Source: CAIWHR01 sp035541655 (lineage in GTDB: Bacteria; Pseudomonadota; Gammaproteobacteria; Burkholderiales; Casimicrobiaceae). From it: a DNA stretch of 64,000 bases. This document shows, piece by piece, positions 55,107-62,060 of the stretch. Each line of letters begins with the position of its first letter. Within the stretch, counting starts at the first letter, position 1. Where the stretch lies: positions 18,343 to 82,342 of the forward strand of contig DATKMY010000168.1 of assembly GCA_035541655.1 (NCBI GenBank), in the 5' to 3' direction. The position numbers and the translations under genes are program-made. The notes under the pieces are model-generated. The model was not told the DNA's origin. It worked only from the letters and a program-made list of their open reading frames with translations, and searched no databases.

Positions 55107-56723
55107 ATGAGCAGCATCGCCCACGATCATGCGTCCGAGCTCGGACACGACGATCATGCGCATCACCCGACCGGAATCACCCGGTGGCTGACGACGACCA
55201 ACCACAAGGACATCGGAACGATGTACCTGTGGTTCTCGTTCACGATGTTCCTGGTCGGCGGCACGATGGCGATGGTGATTCGCGCCGAGCTCTTCCAGCC
55301 GGGGCTCCAGATCGTCAATCCCGAGTTCTTCAACTCGATGACGACGCTGCACGGGCTGATCATGGTGTTCGGCGCGATCATGCCGGCCGCCGTGGGATTC
55401 GCGAACTGGATGATCCCGATGATGATCGGGGCGCCCGACATGGCGTTCGCGCGGATGAACAACTGGAGCTTCTGGCTGCTGCCGCCGGCGGCGATCCTGC
55501 TCGTCACGTCGCTGTTCGTCCCCGGGGGAGCCGCTGCCGCCGGCTGGACGCTCTATCCGCCGCTCACGGTGCAGGCGGGCATGGGGATGGATCTCACGAT
55601 CTTCGCCGTCCACATCCTAGGCGCGTCGTCGATCATGGGCTCGATCAACATCATCACGACGATCCTCAATCTGCGCGCCCCCGGGATGACGCTGATGCGG
55701 ATGCCGCTGTTCTGCTGGACGTGGCTCATCACCGCGTACCTTCTGATCGCCGTCATGCCCGTGCTCGCCGGCGCGGTGACGATGCTGCTCACCGACCGCC
55801 ACTTCGGCACGTCGTTCTTCAACGCGGCGGGCGGCGGCGACCCGGTGCTCTTCCAGCACATCTTCTGGTTCTTCGGCCACCCCGAGGTCTACATCATCAT
55901 CCTGCCGGCATTCGGGATCATCTCGCAGATCATTCCGACGTTTTCGCGCAAGCCGCTCTTCGGCTACGCGTCGATGGTCTACGCGACGGCCGGCATCGCG
56001 ATCCTGTCGTTCATCGTCTGGGCGCACCATATGTTCACCACGGGGCTCCCGACCGCCGGCCTGCTCTTCTACATGTACGCGACGATGCTGATCGCGGTGC
56101 CGACCGGCGTGAAGGTGTTCAACTGGCTCGCGACGATGTGGCGCGGCGCGATGACGTTCGAGGCGCCGATGCTGTTCGCGCTCGGGTTCCTGTTCCTGTT
56201 CACGATGGGCGGGTTCACCGGTCTCGTCTGCGCGATCATGCCGGTCGACGTGCAGTTGCAGGACACCTACTACGTCGTCGCGCACTTCCACTACGTGATG
56301 GTCGCGGGCAGTCTCTTCGCGTTCTTCGGCGGTGCGTACTACTGGATCCCGAAGTGGTCGGGAACGATGTACAACGAGGCGCTCGCGAAGGTCCACTTCT
56401 GGTCGTCGCTCGTATCGTTCAACGTGGCGTTCTTCCCGATGCACTTCCTCGGCCTCGCGGGGATGCCGCGCCGCATTCCCGACTACGCGCAGCAGTTCGC
56501 CGACTGGAACAGGGTCTCGTCGATCGGGGCGTTCTGGTTCGGAGCCACCCAGCTCCTCTTCCTGATTTCGATGGTCCGCTGCGCAGCCGGCATCGGCCCC
56601 AAGGCGCCGGCGAAGCCGTGGGAGGGCGCGGACACGCTCGAGTGGACGGTGCCGTCGCCGGCCCCGTATCACACGTTCGAGACTCCGCCGCGGATCAGGC
56701 AGCGGGTGCCGGGCTCGCACTGA
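55107..56723 (+). CDS. coxA: Cytochrome c oxidase subunit I (aa3)
   Basis: 538 residues, 12 spans, A1-type: first haem His H82 (TLHGLIMV), D111 in GAPDMAF, FGHPEVYIIILPAFG with the cross-link Tyr and channel Glu, WAHHMF, IPTGVKVFNW with the K-channel Lys, and VVAHFHYVM. GGAG precedes ATG 55107. The His-rich N-terminus is common in betaproteobacteria. It is the catalytic proton-pumping subunit. Confidence 0.97.
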   Translation: MSSIAHDHASELGHDDHAHHPTGITRWLTTTNHKDIGTMYLWFSFTMFLVGGTMAMVIRAELFQPGLQIVNPEFFNSMTTLHGLIMVFGAIMPAAVGFANWMIPMMIGAPDMAFARMNNWSFWLLPPAAILLVTSLFVPGGAAAAGWTLYPPLTVQAGMGMDLTIFAVHILGASSIMGSINIITTILNLRAPGMTLMRMPLFCWTWLITAYLLIAVMPVLAGAVTMLLTDRHFGTSFFNAAGGGDPVLFQHIFWFFGHPEVYIIILPAFGIISQIIPTFSRKPLFGYASMVYATAGIAILSFIVWAHHMFTTGLPTAGLLFYMYATMLIAVPTGVKVFNWLATMWRGAMTFEAPMLFALGFLFLFTMGGFTGLVCAIMPVDVQLQDTYYVVAHFHYVMVAGSLFAFFGGAYYWIPKWSGTMYNEALAKVHFWSSLVSFNVAFFPMHFLGLAGMPRRIPDYAQQFADWNRVSSIGAFWFGATQLLFLISMVRCAAGIGPKAPAKPWEGADTLEWTVPSPAPYHTFETPPRIRQRVPGSH

Positions 56724-56737
56724 CGGCGTCGGAGATC

Positions 56738-57067
56738 GTGCGCTCGAGCTCGCAGCCCGCAATCGACGCCGCGCAGCGCGTGCGCGCGTCGAACCGACGG
56801 GTCGCCTGGACGCTCGCGTCGATCGCGGCCGTCTTCTTTGCCGGCATCATTGCAACCCGATGGCTGGGCGGAGGAACGATCGGCATCGGCGTGATGGGCA
56901 CGGTCGTGCTGCTGTTCCTCGTCGTCGCGATCGGCCGCAACCTGCGTAGCACCGACGAGCGCTCCGATGGCGTCGCGGAGGCGAAGCGCGCGGCGGAGCG
57001 CGAAACGGCGCAGACGGGCGCAGGCGGAGCGGCGGCGCCCGGCACGGCGAACGGGGCCCGCCGATGA
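56738..57067 (+). CDS. Small cytochrome oxidase assembly-like membrane protein
   Basis: About 109 residues with two spans (about 23-42 and 48-68). The first, RVAWTLASIAAVFFAGII, resembles the short single-span cytochrome oxidase assembly protein usually found between coxA and ctaG. The second span and charged/Ala-rich tail are extra. No ATG is available; GTG 56738 with GGAG just before is the best start. Its stop overlaps ctaG (ATGA), which supports the frame. Confidence 0.7.
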   Translation: MRSSSQPAIDAAQRVRASNRRVAWTLASIAAVFFAGIIATRWLGGGTIGIGVMGTVVLLFLVVAIGRNLRSTDERSDGVAEAKRAAERETAQTGAGGAAAPGTANGARR

Positions 57068-57597
57068 ACGCCGCGCAGCTTCGCAACAACCGGACGCTGC
57101 TCACGAAGCTCGTGGTGATCGTCGTCGCGATGTTCGGCTTCGGCTATGCGCTGGTTCCGTTCTACGAAAAGATCTGCCAGGTCACGGGTCTTCGCGACAT
57201 CGCCCAGCCCGACCCCGTGGCGAACACGCAAGTCGATGCGTCGCGCAACGTCAGGCTCGAGCTCGATTCGAACGTGCGCAAGCTTCCGTGGCAGTTCCGT
57301 CCGCTCACTCCGGTGATCGGCGTGCACCCCGGAGAGGTGACACAGGTGATGTTCGAGATCGTCAATACGACGAATCGGCCGCTCACCGGACAGGCCGTGC
57401 CGAGCTACGGACCCCGGGAAGCCGGCAACTACTTCAGGAAGCTCGAGTGCTTCTGCTTCTCGAAGCAGACGCTGCAGCCGGGCGAGCGGCGCCAGATGCC
57501 GGTGGTGTTCGTCATCGACCGGGCGTTGCCCGCGGACATCGCGACGATTACGCTGTCGTACACGTTCTTCGAAGTCGAAGGCGCAGACAAATCATGA
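57064..57597 (+). CDS. ctaG: Cytochrome c oxidase assembly protein CtaG (Cox11)
   Basis: 177 residues: one N-terminal span (about 14-33, ending FGYALVPFYEKICQ), then a periplasmic Ig-like copper-binding domain with the Cys pair in KLECFCF. Delivers copper to CuB of subunit I. Starts by a 4-nt overlap with the previous gene. The DUF2970 gene often found after ctaG is missing; a strong hairpin is there instead. Confidence 0.95.
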   Translation: MNAAQLRNNRTLLTKLVVIVVAMFGFGYALVPFYEKICQVTGLRDIAQPDPVANTQVDASRNVRLELDSNVRKLPWQFRPLTPVIGVHPGEVTQVMFEIVNTTNRPLTGQAVPSYGPREAGNYFRKLECFCFSKQTLQPGERRQMPVVFVIDRALPADIATITLSYTFFEVEGADKS

Positions 57598-57604
57598 ACA
57601 CAGT

Positions 57605-57631
57605 GTCCGGCGCGGCTTCTCCGCGCCGGAC
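57605..57631 (+). other. 11-bp perfect hairpin between ctaG and coxC
   Basis: Arms 57605-57615 and 57621-57631 pair perfectly around a 5-nt loop, 7 nt after the ctaG stop and 19 nt before the coxC start. No T tract follows, so it may act on mRNA processing or stability rather than as a full terminator. Confidence 0.6.
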
Positions 57632-57650
57632 GGTCCACTAGAGGTTTTCC

Positions 57651-58511
57651 GTGACCCCGACAACCGGCGCCAAGCCCTACTACTTCGTACCGCAGCCCTC
57701 GTATTGGCCGCTCGTGGGCTCGTGCGCGCTGTTCCTGCTCGGGATGGGCGCCGCGCTGTGGATGAACTCGATCGCTGCCGGGCCGTGGCTGCTCCTCGCG
57801 GGATTCGCGGTGCTGCTCACGATGCTCTTCGGGTGGTTCGGGACGGTGATCGGCGAATCCCAGCAGCGCCTGTACAACAAAAAGGTGGACATGTCGTTCC
57901 GCTGGAGCATGGGGTGGTTCATCTTCTCCGAGGTGATGTTCTTCGCCGCGTTCTTCGGCGCGCTGTTCTACGTGCGAACGCTCTCGGTGCCCGACCTGGG
58001 CAGTCCCACGTCGAAGCAGCTCCTCTGGCCGGATTTCGTCGCGTCGTGGCCGACCGACGGTCCGTACTTCAACGAGCAGTTCACGCCGATGGGGGCGATC
58101 GGCATACCTCTGCTCAACACGATCATCCTGCTCACGTCGGGCTTCACACTCACCGTCGCACACCATGCGCTGAAGACCGGCCATCGCGCGCAGCTCAAGC
58201 TGTGGCTGTTCGCGACGATCGCGCTGGGCTTCACGTTCCTCGGATTCCAGGCGTTCGAGTACTTCCACGCGTATCACGAGCTCAACCTGAAGCTCTCGAC
58301 CGGGGTCTACGGCTCGACGTTCTTCATGCTGACCGGATTCCACGGCGCGCACGTGACGATCGGCGCGATCATGCTCTCGGTGATGCTGGGCCGCGCGATC
58401 GCCGGCCACTTCGACAAGGAGCGCCACTTCGCGTTCGAGGCCGCCGCGTGGTACTGGCACTTCGTCGACGTCGTGTGGCTGCTGCTCTTCGTGCTGGTGT
58501 ATTGGCTCTAG
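57651..58511 (+). CDS. coxC: Cytochrome c oxidase subunit III (aa3)
   Basis: 286 residues, seven spans; starts YYFVPQPSYWPLVGS. Contains the GFQAFEYFHAY stretch with the conserved Glu, FFMLTGFHGAHVTIG and YWHFVDVVWLLLF. GTG start at 57651 behind AGAGG. Longer than either subunit III of the second oxidase, as it keeps the first two spans. Confidence 0.96.
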   Translation: MTPTTGAKPYYFVPQPSYWPLVGSCALFLLGMGAALWMNSIAAGPWLLLAGFAVLLTMLFGWFGTVIGESQQRLYNKKVDMSFRWSMGWFIFSEVMFFAAFFGALFYVRTLSVPDLGSPTSKQLLWPDFVASWPTDGPYFNEQFTPMGAIGIPLLNTIILLTSGFTLTVAHHALKTGHRAQLKLWLFATIALGFTFLGFQAFEYFHAYHELNLKLSTGVYGSTFFMLTGFHGAHVTIGAIMLSVMLGRAIAGHFDKERHFAFEAAAWYWHFVDVVWLLLFVLVYWL

Positions 58512-58781
58512 CCGCGCGGTCGCGCGGCCGGATTCCGCCAGGGGCTTCGCCCGAATCGCGGTCGCGCGCTGAGTCGCGCGCCGCCGGAGCGAAGAGACGC
58601 AAGCGCGAACTGCTCACGGGATTAGGGTGCCGCGAATCGTGTCCGTCTACGGGTGCCCGACGCGATCGACGGGCGGTCGCCCACGACCGCCGCGTGACCG
58701 CGTCACCGGTGACGACGGACCGCGTCACATGCGCCGGTGACCAGTTTCGCGCTTACGTGTCTGCCCAGAGCCGGCGAAACG
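58512..58781. repeat. 270-nt gap with short direct and inverted repeats
   Basis: No gene. An 8-bp stem hairpin (58511-58528) follows the coxC stop. Further on, ACCGCGTCAC occurs at 58696-58705 and again at 58718-58727 (22-nt step), each followed by CCGGTGAC (58705-58712 and 58733-58740). The first forms a perfect 12-bp palindrome (58701-58712). This region lies between convergent genes; its role is unknown. Confidence 0.45.
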
Positions 58782-58982
58782 TCAGCGCAACCCAGTCGGC
58801 GCGATCCATCCCATCTTGTACGAGACGACGAGAAAGATCACCAGCGTGGCCGAGAGAGCCACGCGCAGTGCGAGCGCCTTCACCATCCGCGCGCCGTGGC
58901 CGCGGTCGCGATAGAGGAAGTAGAGTGCCGAGAACAGGCTCGCGACGACGGCGACGAGCCCGGCGATGACGATGATCTTCAC
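58782..58982 (-). CDS. DUF2909 twin-span membrane protein
   Basis: 66 residues, two membrane spans (about 2-21 and 39-58) with a short basic loop RDRGHGARMVKALALR between. This is the DUF2909 pattern found on the opposite strand beside betaproteobacterial oxidase genes. No ATG; the GTG at 58982 gives the family start VKIIVIAG. Function unknown, possibly oxidase-related by position. It diverges from the SURF1 gene. Confidence 0.8.
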   Translation of the reverse strand: MKIIVIAGLVAVVASLFSALYFLYRDRGHGARMVKALALRVALSATLVIFLVVSYKMGWIAPTGLR

Positions 58983-59030
58983 GAAGAGCGGTCCCAGTCC
59001 CGAGTGTAGCAGCCGGCCTCCGGTCGCACG

Positions 59031-59822
59031 ATGAGTCGCGGCGGCGAATCCTCGGCGAGCGGCGAACGCGCTGCTTCGACGACCGATGTCGAAGCGGCAG
59101 GCGCGCGCCGCTTTCGGCCGCGCGCGCTCCCCACGCTCGCGGCGATCGCTGCGATCGTCGTGTGTGTCGCGGCAGGCACCTGGCAGCGCGAGCGCTTGCT
59201 TGCGAAGGAGACGTTGCGCGCGCAATTCGACGCCGCTTCGCGCGCCGAACCGGCGCCGCTCCCGGGCCCGGCGGCTGACGCCGATTGGGCGGCGCTGCGC
59301 TTCCTGCCCGTGGTCGCCACCGGTGAATTCGTCGCCTCGGGCCAAATCCTCGTCGACAACAAGGTCCATGCCGGGCGCGCCGGATACGACGTCGTCACGC
59401 CGCTCGCGCTCGCCGATGGCCGCGCGGTGCTGGTCGACCGGGGCTGGACGCCGCAAGGCGCATCGCGGTCGCAGCTTCCGGATGTGCCGCCGCCGACGGG
59501 CGTCGTTCAGGTTCGGGGACGCCTCGCGCTTCCGGCCGGCTATGTCGAGCTGCAACGCACGACGCCGGTCGGCGCCCTGTGGCAGAACCTCGACCCGGCT
59601 CGCTACTCCTCGGCGACGGGCCTGCGAGTGCTGCCGGTGGTAATCGAGGCCGCGGCTGCTTCGGATCCCGACGACGGGCTGATCCGGGAGTGGCCGCTTC
59701 CGGATTTCGGTGCCGAGCGGCACAGGATCTACATGGTCCAGTGGTATGCGTTCGCTGCGCTCGCAGCCGGTATCTGGCTCTGGTTCAGTCGGCGTGAGCG
59801 CAGGCCCGATCGCGATGACTGA
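59031..59822 (+). CDS. SURF1-family oxidase assembly protein
   Basis: 263 residues: membrane spans near 33-50 and 236-252 flank a periplasmic domain containing GTWQRERLLAKE, VLVDRGW and PLPDFGAERHRIYMVQWYAFA, the SURF1 signatures. Helps insert haem a into subunit I. The N-terminal ~30 residues are a longer hydrophilic leader than usual. Overlaps the next gene by 8 nt. Confidence 0.92.
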   Translation: MSRGGESSASGERAASTTDVEAAGARRFRPRALPTLAAIAAIVVCVAAGTWQRERLLAKETLRAQFDAASRAEPAPLPGPAADADWAALRFLPVVATGEFVASGQILVDNKVHAGRAGYDVVTPLALADGRAVLVDRGWTPQGASRSQLPDVPPPTGVVQVRGRLALPAGYVELQRTTPVGALWQNLDPARYSSATGLRVLPVVIEAAAASDPDDGLIREWPLPDFGAERHRIYMVQWYAFAALAAGIWLWFSRRERRPDRDD

Positions 59823-60378
59823 TGCGTCGGCAAAATCCGCCAGCCGCCGCATCGTCTTCCTGATCGCGGCGCTCTCCATGGCGCCGATCGTCGCCGCTTT
59901 CGTCGTCTACTACTTCTTTCCGCGGCCACCTACGGCGAACTACGGCACGTTGCTGCCGACCGCGCCGGCGCCGCCGCTCTACGGCGCGCGCTCCGACGGT
60001 ACGCCGTTTCGGCTGGACGAGCTTCGAGGCCGCTGGGTCCTCGTGTGGGGCGAACCGCGGGACTGCGCTGCGGCCTGCGACAAGGCGGCCTATGCGACTC
60101 GCCAGGCGCGCACGATGCAGGGCAAAGACCAGGACCGGGTCGTCCGCGCTCTGCTGGTGGCGGGCGACGCACCGCCGGCGGCATTCGTCGCGCAGCATCC
60201 CGACCTCGTCGTCGTCAGGGTCGCTGCCGACGCTCTCGCTTCGCTGCCGGGCACGCCGGGCGCGCTGTACGTGATCGACCCGCTCGGCAATCTCGTGCTT
60301 CGCTATCCGGAGGATCCCGATATCCGCGGCCTCGCCAACGACCTCGCGCGCCTGCTCAAGGCGTCGCGCATCGGGTGA
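59815..60378 (+). CDS. SCO1/SenC-like membrane protein lacking the copper-ligand His
   Basis: 187 residues: one N-terminal span (about 12-36) and a thioredoxin-like domain. The C-x3-C pair is present (C84, C88 in CAAAC), but the VDH site of true Sco proteins reads LPGT, so the third copper ligand is missing. Likely a thiol/disulfide helper for oxidase assembly rather than a copper donor. Such proteins commonly follow SURF1 in betaproteobacteria. Starts inside the SURF1 gene. Confidence 0.82.
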   Translation: MTDASAKSASRRIVFLIAALSMAPIVAAFVVYYFFPRPPTANYGTLLPTAPAPPLYGARSDGTPFRLDELRGRWVLVWGEPRDCAAACDKAAYATRQARTMQGKDQDRVVRALLVAGDAPPAAFVAQHPDLVVVRVAADALASLPGTPGALYVIDPLGNLVLRYPEDPDIRGLANDLARLLKASRIG

Positions 60379-60400
60379 CGCGCGCGCGCGCACCTGCTGC

Positions 60401-60406
60401 TAGAAT
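60401..60406 (+). promoter_or_regulatory. Possible -10 box for ctaB-sco
   Basis: TAGAAT, 64 nt before the ctaB ATG, within the 91-nt gap where haem A synthase (ctaA) is usually encoded. No strong -35 is visible. Confidence 0.4.
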
Positions 60407-60469
60407 CACGCGTCGAGTCCGACGCTGGCGCAGCGCTTATCGCCCCCGAACTGACGGCCGAATTGCACG

Positions 60470-61351
60470 ATGACGTCGCTCGCTCTCACCGAATCGCGGA
60501 TTCGAAGCTTTCTCGCACTGACCAAGCCGCGGGTCGTGTCGCTGATCGTCTTTTGCGCGGTGATCGGGATGTTCCTCGCGACGCCGGATTTGCCGCGCGC
60601 GGGCGTCGTGTTCTTCGCGACGGCCGGCATTGCGCTCGTCGCGGGTGCGGCGGCCGCCATCAATTGCCTGGTCGAGCAGAAGATCGACGCGCAAATGGCG
60701 AGAACGCGCCGGCGCCCGTTGCCGAGCGGCGAGTTGAGCTCGGCGCAGACGCTCGTCTTCGCGTGCCTGCTCGGCGGCATTGGCCTGCTGCTCCTCTATC
60801 GCTACGTCAACGCGCTGACGATGTGGCTGACGCTGGCGACTTTCGTCGGCTACGCGGTGATCTACACGGTCGTGCTCAAGCCGGCGACGCCGCAGAACAT
60901 CGTCATCGGCGGCGCGTCGGGCGCGATGCCACCGGTGCTCGGCTGGGCGGCCGTCACCGGCGAGATCTCCCCCGAGCCGCTGATCCTGTTCCTGATCATC
61001 TTCCTGTGGACGCCGCCGCACTTCTGGTCGCTCGCGCTCTATCGGGCGAAGGACTACGCGCGAGCGGGACTGCCGATGCTTCCGGTCACGCACGGCCCGC
61101 GCTACACGCAGCTGATGATCGTGCTCTACACGTGCGCGCTCGTCGCCGTGACACTGCTGCCGTTCGCGATGCGAATGAGCGGCGCGCTCTATCTCGTCGC
61201 GGCGCTCGCGCTCGGCGGTGTCTTCATCTGGTACGTGATCGAGCTCTTCCGCAACTACACCGACGCGCTGTCGCGGGCGACGTTCAAGTACTCGATCTTC
61301 TACCTCGCGGCGCTCTTCTCGGCGCTGCTTGTCGATCATTACTGGCGCTGA
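60470..61351 (+). CDS. ctaB: Protohaem IX farnesyltransferase (haem O synthase)
   Basis: 293 residues, about nine spans, UbiA-type prenyltransferase. The first Asp-rich motif region is NCLVEQKIDAQMARTRRRPLP, followed by PPHFWSLALYRAKDYARAGLPMLP. Converts haem B to haem O for the oxidase. Its stop and the next start share one base (TGATG). Confidence 0.95.
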   Translation: MTSLALTESRIRSFLALTKPRVVSLIVFCAVIGMFLATPDLPRAGVVFFATAGIALVAGAAAAINCLVEQKIDAQMARTRRRPLPSGELSSAQTLVFACLLGGIGLLLLYRYVNALTMWLTLATFVGYAVIYTVVLKPATPQNIVIGGASGAMPPVLGWAAVTGEISPEPLILFLIIFLWTPPHFWSLALYRAKDYARAGLPMLPVTHGPRYTQLMIVLYTCALVAVTLLPFAMRMSGALYLVAALALGGVFIWYVIELFRNYTDALSRATFKYSIFYLAALFSALLVDHYWR

Positions 61352-61947
61352 TGGGCGTCGTTCGCAAGGCCGCGATGCTGCTTGTCGCCGGCGCACTGGC
61401 GCTATCGGGCTGCGGCGCCGGGGCCCCGAAGTTCAAGGCGTCCGACGTCAGCGGCGCGGGGTTCGGCCGCGATTTCACCCTGACCGATCCTGCCGGCAGG
61501 CAGCGCACGCTCGCCGACTATCGCGGAAAGGTCGTCGTGCTGTTCTTCGGATACACGCAATGCCCGGATGTCTGCCCGACGACGCTTTCCACGCTCGCCG
61601 AGACGATGAAGTCGCTGGGCGCCGACGCGGACCGCGTGCAGGTCATCTTCGTCACCGTCGATCCGGATCGCGACACGGGCGAGATCATCGCGAGCTATGT
61701 AACGGCCTTCAATCCTTCGTTCGTCGGGTTGCGCGGCGACCCCGAGGCGATTGCGCGCACGGCGAAGGAATTCAAGATTCTCTACCAGAAGCGGCCGGGA
61801 CGCACGCCCGAGAGCTACACGGTCGATCACTCGGCGGGAACCTTCGTGTTCGATACGCAGGGGCGCCTTCGCCTCTACGTCGGAACCGGGCAGGGGCCGG
61901 ACGTCTTCGCCCACGACATCCGCGAGCTGCTGCACGCGCAGGGGTGA
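61351..61947 (+). CDS. SCO1/SenC copper-delivery lipoprotein
   Basis: 198 residues: lipoprotein signal with lipobox LSGC (Cys21) and a thioredoxin-fold domain with C71-x3-C75 (CPDVC) and H160 (VDHS). This is the full copper-binding set. Delivers copper to the CuA site of subunit II. It is translationally coupled to ctaB. A ~110-nt gap without features separates it from the next gene. Confidence 0.95.
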   Translation: MGVVRKAAMLLVAGALALSGCGAGAPKFKASDVSGAGFGRDFTLTDPAGRQRTLADYRGKVVVLFFGYTQCPDVCPTTLSTLAETMKSLGADADRVQVIFVTVDPDRDTGEIIASYVTAFNPSFVGLRGDPEAIARTAKEFKILYQKRPGRTPESYTVDHSAGTFVFDTQGRLRLYVGTGQGPDVFAHDIRELLHAQG

Positions 61948-62060
61948 TGCCGAGGGCGTCGCGCGCGGCCCCGCAACGGACGGGCGCCCCGCGGCGCGCG
62001 CATGCGGCCAGGCGATGCGCTTGCCCCGATGGCCCCACCCGGCCCTGAACGCGGCGATCG

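Noticed and set aside
39339..60413. Shared 10-mer AATCACGCGT after the -10-like boxes of secB and ctaB as a regulatory motif
   Set aside because: Only two copies were noticed; chance or shared promoter discriminator composition explains it.
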